NCBI GenBank assembly: GCA_963722815.1
Contig: CAVROM010000003.1
Span: 558,001 to 622,000 of the forward strand
Direction: 5' to 3'
From: DASQFQ01 sp963722815
GTDB taxonomy: Bacteria > Actinomycetota > Thermoleophilia > Solirubrobacterales > Solirubrobacteraceae
DNA: 64,000 nucleotides
This document shows, one piece after another, positions 10,123-17,767 of this stretch. A program made the position numbers and the translations under genes. The number at the start of each line of letters is the position of its first letter. Within the stretch, counting starts at the first letter, position 1. The notes under the pieces are model-generated. The model did not search any database. It saw only the letters and a list, made by a program, of their open reading frames with translations, and was not told the origin of the DNA.

Positions 10123-10899
10123 ATGGGTGACCGCACGAGCCACGACGCCGGGACGATCTCCTGGAGCGACCTCGCGACGACCGACCAGGACGCCGCGAAG
10201 GCGTTCTACGGCGGCCTGTTCGGCTGGGAGTACGACGAGCAGCCGATCGACGACGGCACGACGTACTCGATGGGCAAGCTCGGCGACCGCATCGCTGCGG
10301 CGATCTCGCCGCAGCAGTCGAGCGAGTCCGAGCAGGGCATCCCGCCGCACTGGAACGTCTATGTCACCGTCGACGACGTCGCCGAGACCACCGGCAAGGT
10401 CGAGGAGGCGGGCGGCAACGTGCTCGCGGGCCCGTTCGACGTCTTCAACGCCGGGAAGATGTCGGTGATCGCCGACCCGACCGGCGCGGTCCTGTGCCTG
10501 TGGCAGGCCGGCGACAGCATCGGCGCCGAGGTGGTCAACGTGCCGGGCGCGCTGGCGTGGGCGGACACCGCCACGCCCGACGCTCAGGCGGCCCAGAAGT
10601 TCTACGGCGCGCTGCTCGGCTGGGAGTTCGACCAGATGAGCGAGCAACCGCCCTACTGGGTTATCAGGAACGGCGACCGCTCGCAGGGCGGCATGACGGT
10701 TCCGCCCGAGGGCGTGCCGGCCAACTGGTTCCCGTACTTCGCGGTCGAGGACGTCGACGCGACGGTGAAGAAGGTCGCGGAGGCCGGCGGCAAGCCGTTC
10801 ATGGGCCCCATCGACGTCCCCAGTGGCCGCTTCGCGCTGATCCAGGACCCGCAGGGCGCCGCCTTCGCGATCCTCCAGAGCGACCAGTTCGACGACTGA
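10123..10899 (+). CDS. VOC family protein with two tandem glyoxalase-like domains
   Basis: A 258-residue protein built of two homologous halves. Each begins with a stretch of the type SWSDLATTDQDAAKAFYGGL/AWADTATPDAQAAQKFYGAL followed by GWE(Y/F)D, and each ends with a GP(F/I)DV...G(K/R) strand and DP(T/Q)GA. This is the vicinal oxygen chelate fold; many actinobacterial double-VOC proteins of this type have no known substrate. A good Shine-Dalgarno (aaggag) precedes ATG 10123. It follows gpmI by 15 bases and may be cotranscribed with it. Confidence 0.85.
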   Translation: MGDRTSHDAGTISWSDLATTDQDAAKAFYGGLFGWEYDEQPIDDGTTYSMGKLGDRIAAAISPQQSSESEQGIPPHWNVYVTVDDVAETTGKVEEAGGNVLAGPFDVFNAGKMSVIADPTGAVLCLWQAGDSIGAEVVNVPGALAWADTATPDAQAAQKFYGALLGWEFDQMSEQPPYWVIRNGDRSQGGMTVPPEGVPANWFPYFAVEDVDATVKKVAEAGGKPFMGPIDVPSGRFALIQDPQGAAFAILQSDQFDD

Positions 10900-10907
10900 A
10901 CGCACCC

Positions 10908-10947
10908 TTGCAACCAGATACCGTCGGTATTAGAATACCGACGGTAT
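10908..10947 (+). promoter_or_regulatory. Promoter and palindromic operator of the TetR gene
   Basis: TTGCAA (10908-10913) and TAGAAT (10931-10936) are 17 bases apart, a near-ideal housekeeping promoter. A perfect palindrome, ataccgtcggtatt and its complement around a 2-base spacer (10918-10947), covers the -10 box and reaches into the ATG at 10946. The arrangement fits autorepression of a leaderless TetR transcript. Confidence 0.85.
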
Positions 10948-11557
10948 GGCAACGCGCCCTCTGTCCCGCGCCGAACGCCGTGAGCAGACCCGCGATGAAC
11001 TGATCGCCGCGGCCGACCGGCTGTTCGTGGAGGGCGGCTTCCACGCCACCTCGCTCGACCAGATCGCCGCCGCCGCCGGCTACACCAAGGGCGCGGTCTA
11101 CTCGAACTTCGCCTCGAAGGAGGACCTGTTCTTCGCCGTCTATGAGCGGCGCGCGGGTGCGGCGGAGACGCAGCTCACCGAGCAGCTCGCCGCCGACCCG
11201 GCGGCAGGGCTCGCCCGCATCTCCTCGGACACCAGCGGGCGGCACGGGCGGGACGACGGCTGGCTCGCGGTGTTCTTCGAGTTCTGGGCGCACGTGATCC
11301 GCCACCCGGAGCTGCGCGGGCGCTTCGCAGCGATCCACCGCCGCGTCCAGGTCCCGATCGCCGACGCGCTGGAGCGGGTCGCGGCGGGGCGGGGCGTCGA
11401 GCTCCCGGTCGCCGCCCTCCCGCTCGCGGTGGCCAGCGGGGCGATGCAGATCGGGCTGGCGCTCGAGCGCCTGACCCAGCCCGAGGTGGTCGACGAGGCG
11501 CTCGGCGCCCGCGTGGGCCGGCTGATGCTCGACGAAGTCGGAAGGGAGAAGGCATGA
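10946..11557 (+). CDS. TetR/AcrR family transcriptional regulator
   Basis: A 203-residue one-component repressor. The N-terminal helix-turn-helix is clear: RDELIAAADRLFVEGGFHATSLDQIAAAAGYTKG is followed by AVYSNFASKEDLFFAVY. The C-terminal ligand-binding part is not similar to a named subfamily by eye. Its start codon overlaps a perfect 28-base core palindrome on its own promoter, so autoregulation is likely. The CoA-ligase-like gene follows in an ATGA overlap and is probably controlled by the same operator. Confidence 0.92.
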   Translation: MATRPLSRAERREQTRDELIAAADRLFVEGGFHATSLDQIAAAAGYTKGAVYSNFASKEDLFFAVYERRAGAAETQLTEQLAADPAAGLARISSDTSGRHGRDDGWLAVFFEFWAHVIRHPELRGRFAAIHRRVQVPIADALERVAAGRGVELPVAALPLAVASGAMQIGLALERLTQPEVVDEALGARVGRLMLDEVGREKA

Positions 11558-12909
11558 GGCTCGGATACGACCGCCGCCGGATCGCCTGGTTCGGCACGCT
11601 CCTCAAGCTGGCCAAGACCTTCGAGGCGCAGGAGCGCCTGGCCGCTCCGGAGCTCGCGCGGCTGCGGCAGCAGCGGCTCGAGCGGCTGCTCGCCCATGCG
11701 CGCGAGCGCTCGGCGTTCTGGCGCGAGCGGATCCCGGCCGGAGCGACCTCGCTCGACCGCGTACCGCCGCTCGACAAGGCCGAGATGATGGCGCGCTACG
11801 ACGACCTGGTGACCGATCCAGGGTTGCGCCGCGACGCGCTGCTCGCCTGGATCGAGTCGCGCCGCCGCGACGAGTTCTACGAGGGCCGCTACCGCGTGAT
11901 GACCACCAGCGGCTCCTCCGGTCACAAGGGCCTGTTCGTCTACGACCGCGCCGGCTGGTCCGGCATCGGCGCCCAGTGGCTGCGCGCGTCGGCCTGGATG
12001 GGCATGAAGCCCGGGATCCCGCGCCGCCGGCTCGCGATGCTGCGCGGCGCCTCGCTCACGCACATGAGCACCCAGGGCGCCGCGTCGCTCGACGTCGGCG
12101 TCCATCGCGTCCTCGGCCTGTCCGTGACGGCGCCGATCGAGGAGCAGGTCGCCGCGCTGAACCGCTTCCAGCCGCAGTTCCTGAACGTCTATCCGTCGGC
12201 CGCCATGCGGCTTGCCGAGGAGCAGGAGGCGGGCCGCCTACGGCTCTCGCTGACCGCGATGTCGACCTCCAGCGAGCTGCGCTCGCCCGCGATGACCGAG
12301 CGCCTCGCCGCCGCGTTCCGCGTGCAGCCGTTCGACCTCTACGCGACCACCGAGGGGCTGTTCGGCTCCGAGTGCGAGCGCCACGAGGGCATCCACCTGT
12401 TCGACGACGCCAACGTGGTGGAGAACGTCGACGAGGACGGCGCGCCGGTGCCGCCCGGCACGCCGGGCGCGCGGGTGCTGGTCACCAACCTCCACAACCG
12501 CGTGCAGCCGATCATCCGGCTCGCGGTCGCCGACGTCATGACCATCCACCCCGAGCCGTGCCCGTGCGGGCGCGCGCTCGTGCGCGCCGCGGCGCTCGAC
12601 GGCCGCCGCGACGACGTGCTCTCGCTGCCGGCCCGTGGCGGCGGCACGGTGGCGGTCCTCCCCGCGCACTTCAGCGACGTCACCCGCGACCGCGGCGTGC
12701 GCGAGTTCCAGGTCCGCCAGGAGCCTGGCGGCGTGCGGATCCTCGTGGTGCCGTGTCACGACGGGGACCCGGAGCTCGCGACGCGCCTGCGCGGCGCGGT
12801 CGCCCGGGCGCTCGGCGAAGCGGGGGCCGACGCGCGCGTCGAGGTCGAGTGCTGCAGCGAGCTCGCGCGGCGAGCCGGGAAGCTCCAGGTGGTGGTCGGG
12901 CTAAGCTAA
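11554..12909 (+). CDS. Phenylacetate-CoA ligase-like adenylate-forming enzyme
   Basis: A 451-residue member of the PaaK/adenylate-forming superfamily. The P-loop-like motif is VMTTSGSSGHKGLFVYDR at about 110-127; a second landmark is LYATTEGLFGSECE, matching the acid-binding YxxTEG region, followed by LFDDANVVENVDEDG. The Cys-rich HPEPCPCGRAL is typical of PaaK-like proteins. The substrate is unknown; it could activate an aryl or fatty acid as CoA thioester. It forms a two-gene operon with the TetR regulator and is followed within 6 bases by a MarR gene. Confidence 0.8.
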   Translation: MRLGYDRRRIAWFGTLLKLAKTFEAQERLAAPELARLRQQRLERLLAHARERSAFWRERIPAGATSLDRVPPLDKAEMMARYDDLVTDPGLRRDALLAWIESRRRDEFYEGRYRVMTTSGSSGHKGLFVYDRAGWSGIGAQWLRASAWMGMKPGIPRRRLAMLRGASLTHMSTQGAASLDVGVHRVLGLSVTAPIEEQVAALNRFQPQFLNVYPSAAMRLAEEQEAGRLRLSLTAMSTSSELRSPAMTERLAAAFRVQPFDLYATTEGLFGSECERHEGIHLFDDANVVENVDEDGAPVPPGTPGARVLVTNLHNRVQPIIRLAVADVMTIHPEPCPCGRALVRAAALDGRRDDVLSLPARGGGTVAVLPAHFSDVTRDRGVREFQVRQEPGGVRILVVPCHDGDPELATRLRGAVARALGEAGADARVEVECCSELARRAGKLQVVVGLS

Positions 12910-12914
12910 GCGGT

Positions 12915-13370
12915 GTGAACGTCGCCGTGCCAGCCGGGGAGGCCGAGCTCGACGAGGTCGAGCTCTCGGCATTGCGCGGGCTCGTCCGGGTCCACGCGAC
13001 GCTGGTGAAGGAGCTCGACGCCGAGCTCGAGGCCCGCCACGGGCTGCCGCTGACGTCCTACGAGGTGCTGCGCAGCCTGCGTAAGTCACCGGACGGCAAG
13101 CTGCGGATGGCCGAGCTCGCCGAGCACGCGCTGCTGAGCCGCTCCGGCATGACGCGCCTGATCGACCGCCTCGAGCGTGAGGGCATGGTCGGCCGCTCGA
13201 CCTGCGACAAGGACGGCCGCGGCTGTTACGCCGTGCTCACCGACCAGGGCCGCACCGTCGTCGACCAGGCGCGCACGAGCTACCTGTCGGTCGTCCGCGC
13301 CAGCTTCCTGCGCCACTACGGCATCGACGAGCTGGGCGAGCTCGCCGGGCTTCTCCAGAAAGCTCTATAG
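12915..13370 (+). CDS. MarR family transcriptional regulator
   Basis: From GTG 12915 the protein has 151 residues; GTG 12927 is an alternative. It shows the MarR winged helix: LTSYEVLRSLRKSPDGKLRMAELAEHALLSRSGMTRLIDRLEREGMV followed by the Asp-Gly wing DKDGRGCYAVLTDQGR. It lies 5 bases after the ligase gene and may be part of that operon. Its stop is directly upstream of the hsp20 promoter, so the hsp20 operator is one possible target. Confidence 0.9.
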   Translation: MNVAVPAGEAELDEVELSALRGLVRVHATLVKELDAELEARHGLPLTSYEVLRSLRKSPDGKLRMAELAEHALLSRSGMTRLIDRLEREGMVGRSTCDKDGRGCYAVLTDQGRTVVDQARTSYLSVVRASFLRHYGIDELGELAGLLQKAL

Positions 13371-13375
13371 AAAAC

Positions 13376-13416
13376 TTGATACGAGCCGACTGAGATCGTA
13401 GAATTTCGATCTCAGT
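13376..13416 (+). promoter_or_regulatory. hsp20 promoter with a 10-base inverted repeat
   Basis: TTGATA (13376-13381) and TAGAAT (13399-13404) are 17 bases apart. The palindrome actgagatcg (13389-13398) and cgatctcagt (13407-13416) brackets the -10 box with an 8-base spacer. It matches neither CIRCE (TTAGCACTC-N9-GAGTGCTAA) nor HAIR (CTTGAGT-N7-ACTCAAG). Confidence 0.75.
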
Positions 13417-13453
13417 CCACGGTCGACCTGTTCCGAGAAGGGAGGAACGTTCG

Positions 13454-13930
13454 ATGACCATCGTCCGCTGGGAGCCGCTCCGCGAGATCAACTCTCTGCA
13501 GAGCGAGATGAACCGCCTCTTCAACACCGTGTTCGACACACCGTCGAATGGCTCCGGGAACGTCCTGCGCCGGTGGATGCCGGCGATGGACCTGGTCGAG
13601 TCCGGCGACCACTTCGTCCTCCGCGCCGATCTCCCCGGCATGGGCGAGGACGACGTCAACATCGAGTTCGAGGACGGCACGCTGACCGTCTCCGGCGAGC
13701 GCAAGGCCGAGCACGAGGAGAGCAACCAGGGCTTCCACCGCGTGGAGCGCTCGTTCGGCAGCTTCTCGCGCTCACTCACGCTGCCGCAGGGGATCGACCC
13801 CGAGGCGGTGACCGCGAGCTTCGACCGCGGCGTGCTCGAGATCCGGATCCCGAAGCCCGAGCAGCGCAAGCCGCGCAAGATCGCCATCGGTGGCCAGGGC
13901 GCCATCGACGGCGAGAGCCGCGACGCCTAA
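13454..13930 (+). CDS. Hsp20/alpha-crystallin family small heat shock protein
   Basis: A 158-residue ATP-independent holdase. The N-terminus (MTIVRWEPLREINSLQSEMN) and the alpha-crystallin domain are clear: WMPAMDLVESGDHFVLRADLPGM, then LTVSGERKAEHEE, FGSFSRSLTLPQGIDPEAVTA, and GVLEIRIPKPEQRKPRKI. The C-terminal IxI-like anchor is IRIPK. A strong Shine-Dalgarno (gggagg) lies 9 bases before ATG 13454, unlike the leaderless genes nearby. Transcription is from a consensus promoter bracketed by a palindrome. Confidence 0.94.
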   Translation: MTIVRWEPLREINSLQSEMNRLFNTVFDTPSNGSGNVLRRWMPAMDLVESGDHFVLRADLPGMGEDDVNIEFEDGTLTVSGERKAEHEESNQGFHRVERSFGSFSRSLTLPQGIDPEAVTASFDRGVLEIRIPKPEQRKPRKIAIGGQGAIDGESRDA

Positions 13931-13945
13931 GAGCCCTTCCGGGAG

Positions 13946-13974
13946 TGCGGGCGGCATCTATCGTGCCGCCCGCA
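13946..13974 (+). terminator. hsp20 terminator hairpin
   Basis: Perfect 11-base arms tgcgggcggca (13946-13956) and tgccgcccgca (13964-13974) with a 7-base loop, 15 bases after the hsp20 stop. The start of tgt lies in or just after the second arm. Confidence 0.7.
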
Positions 13975-15189
13975 TTGCCCGGGAACCCCGCTTTCGACAT
14001 CCACCATCGCGACGCGGCGTCGCGCGCCCGCACGGGCACGCTGCGGCTCGCCCACGGCGACGTCCGCACGCCCGCCTTCGTCCCGCTGGCCACCAAGGCC
14101 GTGGTCAAGACGCTCGAGGTCTCCGAAGCCGCCGAGCTCGGCTACGACATGGTGCTCGGCAACACGTTCCACCTCTTCCTCGCCCCCGGCCACGAGCTGA
14201 TCCGCAAGCTCGGCGGCCTCAACGAGTTCATGCGCTGGGACCGGCCGATCATCACCGACTCCGGTGGCTTCCAGGTCTTCTCGATGGGCCACGGCACGGT
14301 CGCGGACGAGATCAAGGGCCGCCAGGCGCACGGGGAGCGCACCGGTTCGATCCTCTCGATCGCCGAGGAGGGCGTGCGCTTCCGCTCCTACCTCGACGGC
14401 TCCGAGCAGTTCATGGCGCCCGAGACCTCGATGGAGATCCAGGCTGCCCTGCACTCCGACATCGCGCTCGTGTTCGACGAGTGCACGCCGTTCAACGTCA
14501 CCCGCGACTACACCGCGCGCTCGACCGAGCGCACCCACCGCTGGCTCGACCGCTGCCTGGCCTGGCACGCCGAGCACGGGCCTGGCGACCAGCTCGTCTA
14601 CGGGATCGTCCAGGGCGGGGTGGAGGAGGACCTGCGGCGCGCCTCCGCGCAGGAGGTCGCCGCCCGCGGGCCGGGCGGGATCGCGGTCGGCGGCACGCTG
14701 GGCGAGGTCAAGCCGCAGATGTACGAGGTCGTCGAGTGGGCGGTCTCCGAGCTGCCGGACGCCCGGCCCCGCCACCTGCTCGGGATCGGCGAGATCGACG
14801 ACCTGCTGCGCGGCGTCGAGCTCGGCATCGACACCTTCGACTGCGCGATGCCGACCCGCATCGGCCGCCACGGCATGGCGGTCGTGCCGGACCCGGCCGT
14901 CCGCTGGCGGGTGGATCTCGCCAAGGGCCGCTACCGCGAGGCCGACGAGCCGATCCTCGAGGGCTGCCCCTGCCCGGCCTGCGCGCGGGGATATTCACGC
15001 GCCTACGTCCACCATTTGCTGCGCGGTCGCGAGTCGACGGCGTCGCGGCTGCTGACGATCCACAACCTCGCCTACCTGCAGATGCTGATGGCGGCCCTGC
15101 GCGACGCGATCGCGGCCGGCCGTCTCAGTGAGGCGACGGCGGCGGCGCGGGCGGGCGCAGCGCCGTGGGAGCTCGCAACTGCGCATTGA
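13963..15189 (+). CDS. tgt: tRNA-guanine transglycosylase
   Basis: Exchanges guanine 34 for preQ1 in GUN-anticodon tRNAs on the way to queuosine. Landmarks: FDIHHRDAASRARTGTLRLAHG, TPAFVPLATKA, ITDSGGFQVFSMG (catalytic Asp region), VFDECTPFNVT, GIVQGGVEEDLRR, IAVGGTLGEVK and DCAMPTRIGRHG. Zinc-binding CPCPACARGYSRAYVHHLL follows. The start is uncertain: GTG 13945, GTG 13963 and TTG 13975 are in frame and overlap the hsp20 terminator; 13963 gives 408 residues. No other queuosine gene is in the window. It faces the kinase operon across two hairpins. Confidence 0.94.
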   Translation: MPPALPGNPAFDIHHRDAASRARTGTLRLAHGDVRTPAFVPLATKAVVKTLEVSEAAELGYDMVLGNTFHLFLAPGHELIRKLGGLNEFMRWDRPIITDSGGFQVFSMGHGTVADEIKGRQAHGERTGSILSIAEEGVRFRSYLDGSEQFMAPETSMEIQAALHSDIALVFDECTPFNVTRDYTARSTERTHRWLDRCLAWHAEHGPGDQLVYGIVQGGVEEDLRRASAQEVAARGPGGIAVGGTLGEVKPQMYEVVEWAVSELPDARPRHLLGIGEIDDLLRGVELGIDTFDCAMPTRIGRHGMAVVPDPAVRWRVDLAKGRYREADEPILEGCPCPACARGYSRAYVHHLLRGRESTASRLLTIHNLAYLQMLMAALRDAIAAGRLSEATAAARAGAAPWELATAH

Positions 15190-15214
15190 GGGGAGGGTTC
15201 GGGGTGCCGCGGCG

Positions 15215-15261
15215 ACGAAAGTCGTCTCGATGTCGCATACCGACATCGAGATGACATTCGT
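15215..15261. terminator. Long imperfect hairpin after tgt
   Basis: Two 21-base arms (15215-15235 and 15241-15261) around the loop catac; the inner 11 bases (tctcgatgtcg) pair perfectly. The two differences are one G-U pair and one A-A mismatch in RNA. It lies 26 bases after the tgt stop. Confidence 0.65.
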
Positions 15262-15285
15262 GGAGCCGGAGGCGTTCGGACCCGA

Positions 15286-15307
15286 CCCCTACCCAGCCGC
15301 CGTTGAC
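15286..15307. repeat. Copy of an intergenic repeat also found at 20062-20083
   Basis: The reverse complement of these 22 bases matches 20062-20083 at 21 positions (core ggcggctgggtaggg). It lies between the two terminator hairpins of tgt and the kinase operon and has no coding role that I can see. Confidence 0.6.
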
Positions 15308-15333
15308 GTTCGCCAGCGCTGCTGCGAACGTCA
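15304..15333 (-). terminator. Terminator hairpin at the end of the kinase operon
   Basis: Perfect 10-base arms tgacgttcgc (15304-15313) and gcgaacgtca (15324-15333) with a 10-base loop. The kinase stop codon (TGA, read on the minus strand at 15333-15331) is part of the stem. Confidence 0.65.
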
Positions 15334-16551
15334 GCGAGTGTTGTCGTCGATCAGGCTCTTGACCTGGTCGACGGCGTCCTGCACGTTGCCGCGGATGTTC
15401 TCGCGCAGCTGGACCGCCTGGTTCGAGCCGTCCTGCAGCGCCTGGTAGCCGATCACGCCGACGACCACGACCGCGAGCAGCATCACGAGCGCGACCAGGC
15501 CGCGCAGCGGATTGCGGCGCTTTCGCGGCTTCGCGCGCTGCCGTGGGGCGGCCTCGCGCGGGGGCGGCGCGGACGGGCGCCGCCGCGGCGGCTCGTCGAT
15601 CGGCTCGAGCGGGCGGCGGGTGCGCTGCGCCGGGCGGGACGAGGTGCCGGTCGGCATCGGCTCGCCCAGCATCCGGGTCGCGGACGTCTGGTCGAGCGCC
15701 ATCGTCGCGTCGGTCGGCTCCGGGGCGACCCCGCGCAGGCCCTGCCGGAGCGCGTCGCCCATCTCCAGCGCGCCCTCGTAGCGGCCCTCGGGCAGCGGGT
15801 GCAGCGCGCGCATGACGGCCTCGCCGAGCGCGCGCGGGATGTCCGGATCGACGTCGCTGGGGCTGAGCGGCGGGCCCGACTCCTGCATCCGGGCCAGGTC
15901 GGTCAGCGACGCCGCCTCGTAGGGCAGGCGGCCGGTCAGCAACTGGTAGGAGACGACGCCGAGCGCGTAGAGGTCGGCGGGCGGCCCGGCCTGCTCGCCG
16001 CGCGCCTGCTCGGGCGAGAGGTAGGCCGCGGTGCCGAGCACGGAGCCGGCCTTCGTGATCTCCGAGTCCTCGGCCGCCTTCGCGATGCCGAAGTCGGCGA
16101 GCTTGACCACGCCCTCGTGGCTGCGCAGCAGGTTGCCGGGCTTGACGTCGCGGTGCACGACGCCGTTGCGGTGCGCGTAGTCGAGCCCGCGGGTGGCCTG
16201 CTCGAGGATGTCGACTGCGTCGCGCGGGTCGAGCGCGCCGTGCTCCTTGAGGATCTCCGCGCACGACTGCCCGTCGACGTGCTCCATGACGATGAAGTTG
16301 CGGTTCGTCTCGTCGTCGAGGCCGAAGTCGAACACCTGCACCACGTTGGGATGCACGAGCCGCGCCGCGGCCAGCGCCTCACGCTTGAAGCGCTGGACGA
16401 AGCTCGCGTCCTCGGCGAGGTGCTCGGCCAGCAGCTTGACCGCGACGTAGCGCTCCAGCCGCGTGTCGAAGGCGAGCTGGACCGTCGACATGCCGCCGAC
16501 GCCCAGCCGGTTCTCGAGCCGGTAGCGGTCCGCGAAGAGTTCGTCAGCCAT
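15331..16551 (-). CDS. Membrane Ser/Thr protein kinase (PknB-like, no PASTA domains)
   Basis: About 406 residues from ATG 16551. The kinase domain (about 8-265) has the glycine loop LGVGGMSTVQLA, lysine in YVAVKLLAEHL, catalytic loop VVHRDVKPGNLL, LADFGIAKA and the activation segment GTAAYLSPEQARGE. A proline/arginine-rich linker follows, then one transmembrane helix (RGLVALVMLLAVVVVGVIGY) and a short outer tail of about 30 residues without PASTA repeats. In-frame ATGs at 16557 and 16572 are less likely starts. The gene overlaps the lipoprotein gene by 8 bases and is last in a three-gene minus-strand operon. Confidence 0.93.
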   Translation of the reverse strand: MADELFADRYRLENRLGVGGMSTVQLAFDTRLERYVAVKLLAEHLAEDASFVQRFKREALAAARLVHPNVVQVFDFGLDDETNRNFIVMEHVDGQSCAEILKEHGALDPRDAVDILEQATRGLDYAHRNGVVHRDVKPGNLLRSHEGVVKLADFGIAKAAEDSEITKAGSVLGTAAYLSPEQARGEQAGPPADLYALGVVSYQLLTGRLPYEAASLTDLARMQESGPPLSPSDVDPDIPRALGEAVMRALHPLPEGRYEGALEMGDALRQGLRGVAPEPTDATMALDQTSATRMLGEPMPTGTSSRPAQRTRRPLEPIDEPPRRRPSAPPPREAAPRQRAKPRKRRNPLRGLVALVMLLAVVVVGVIGYQALQDGSNQAVQLRENIRGNVQDAVDQVKSLIDDNTR

Positions 16552-17029
16552 CGCCATTCTCCGGAATGACACCGCCGGTGTCCGGCGGTTCCACCGTCGG
16601 GGTGTCGGTGGCGGACGGTGTGGCGGTCGGGGACGGTGTGTCGGTCGGGCTCGGCGACGGCGTCTTCGTCGGGCTCGGGGTCGCGGTCTCCGTCGGCGCC
16701 TCGGTGGCGGAGGGGCTGGGAGTCGGGGTCGACTCAGGCTTGCAGTCCTTGGGGATCTCGTCGGCGATGTGGTTGAGCCACTTCGTGATGTTGCGCTTGA
16801 GCGCCTTGTCGACCTCGGCCGGGAGCTCGCTGACCTGGTTGCGTGCCTCCTGCAGCGCCTGCTCGGCGCCGTCGCAGTCCTCGTCGCTGGTGCGCGACGC
16901 GACGTCGTCGACGGCCTGGTTGAGGCTGTCGGCGCGGTCCTGCGGGATGAGCTTGGGGTTGGAGCTGCCGCAGGCGGTCAGGAGCAGGGCGGCGGCGAGC
17001 GCCAGCCCGAGGAGGAGCAGTCGATGCAT
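16544..17029 (-). CDS. Lipoprotein with Pro/Thr/Ser-rich tail
   Basis: A 161-residue protein with a lipoprotein signal (MHRLLLLGLALAAALLLTAC, lipobox LTAC), so it is probably anchored at residue Cys20. Residues about 25-95 are helical, with a cysteine pair (DCDGAEQ and KDCKPES). The last 60 residues are a low-complexity run of Thr-Pro-Ser (TPTPSPS, ETATPSPTKTPSPS), which could be O-glycosylated or span the wall. Function is unknown. Its position between a phosphoesterase and a membrane kinase suggests a signalling or cell-envelope role; that is inference. Confidence 0.85.
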   Translation of the reverse strand: MHRLLLLGLALAAALLLTACGSSNPKLIPQDRADSLNQAVDDVASRTSDEDCDGAEQALQEARNQVSELPAEVDKALKRNITKWLNHIADEIPKDCKPESTPTPSPSATEAPTETATPSPTKTPSPSPTDTPSPTATPSATDTPTVEPPDTGGVIPENGDG

Positions 17030-17035
17030 AAGGGG

Positions 17036-17767
17036 CTATTGACCGTACTGAAGGCGTTCGGCGAGAGAGTCCGGCAGGTTGGCGGCCCGGATCGCCGCTT
17101 GTGCCCCGGCGATGTCGTACTCGGATCGCCGCCACTCCGCCGTCCACCGCTGTGTGTCGAGGATCAGCCAGGCCGCCCGCGGGTCGCCGTCGCGCGGTTG
17201 GCCGGTGCTGCCCGGGTTGATCAGCCACTCGCCCGCCGAGATGTCCAGGTGGTCGCCTTCGCGGCGGGTCGAGCCGGTGGCCGACTCGCCCTCGTTGCGG
17301 TGGAAGGAGAGCGCGACGTGGGAGTGGCCGATGAACGACACCCGGTAGTCCGTGGTGTCGAGGCACAGCTCGGCGGTCAGCCCGGAGAGCACGTACTCCC
17401 AGATCGGGTCGCGCGGCGAGGCGTGGTAGAGCCCGACGCCCTCCGCGCCGCCCTCGGGCGACAGCGAGAGCAGGAACTCGCGCGTCTCGGGCTTGATCGT
17501 CTCCTTGGTCCACTGGGCGGCGAGCGCGGCGCCGCGCGAGAAGTCCTCGAGCGAGAGCACGTCGACGACCGCCAGGTCGTGGTTGCCGGCCAGGCAGATC
17601 GCGCAGTGCTCGATCGCCAGCTCGACCGAGCGGTCAGGGTCCCCGCCGTAGCCGACGAGGTCCCCTAGACACCACAACTCGTCGGCCTCGGCGGCCTCGG
17701 CGGCGGCGATCACGGCCTCGAAGGCGTGCTTGTTGCCATGGATGTCCGAGGCGATCGCGATGCGCAT
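17036..17767 (-). CDS. Metallophosphoesterase
   Basis: A 243-residue calcineurin-like phosphoesterase. Metal-binding motifs are in order: ASDIHGNKHAFEA, LGDLVGYGGDP, CLAGNHDLAV and FIGHSHVALS; NPGSTGQPRDGDPRAAW is also typical of the YfcE/PrpE-like branch. It may dephosphorylate proteins or nucleotides. It is first in the operon with the lipoprotein and the Ser/Thr kinase, so it could oppose the kinase. Its ATG (17767-17765) overlaps a possible start of the divergent protease gene. Confidence 0.92.
   Translation of the reverse strand: MRIAIASDIHGNKHAFEAVIAAAEAAEADELWCLGDLVGYGGDPDRSVELAIEHCAICLAGNHDLAVVDVLSLEDFSRGAALAAQWTKETIKPETREFLLSLSPEGGAEGVGLYHASPRDPIWEYVLSGLTAELCLDTTDYRVSFIGHSHVALSFHRNEGESATGSTRREGDHLDISAGEWLINPGSTGQPRDGDPRAAWLILDTQRWTAEWRRSEYDIAGAQAAIRAANLPDSLAERLQYGQ

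Noticed and set aside
16561..17042. Plus-strand frame with valine-glycine-serine repeats opposite the lipoprotein
   Set aside because: It is the antisense of the Thr-Pro-Ser tail and has no start signals or homologous features.
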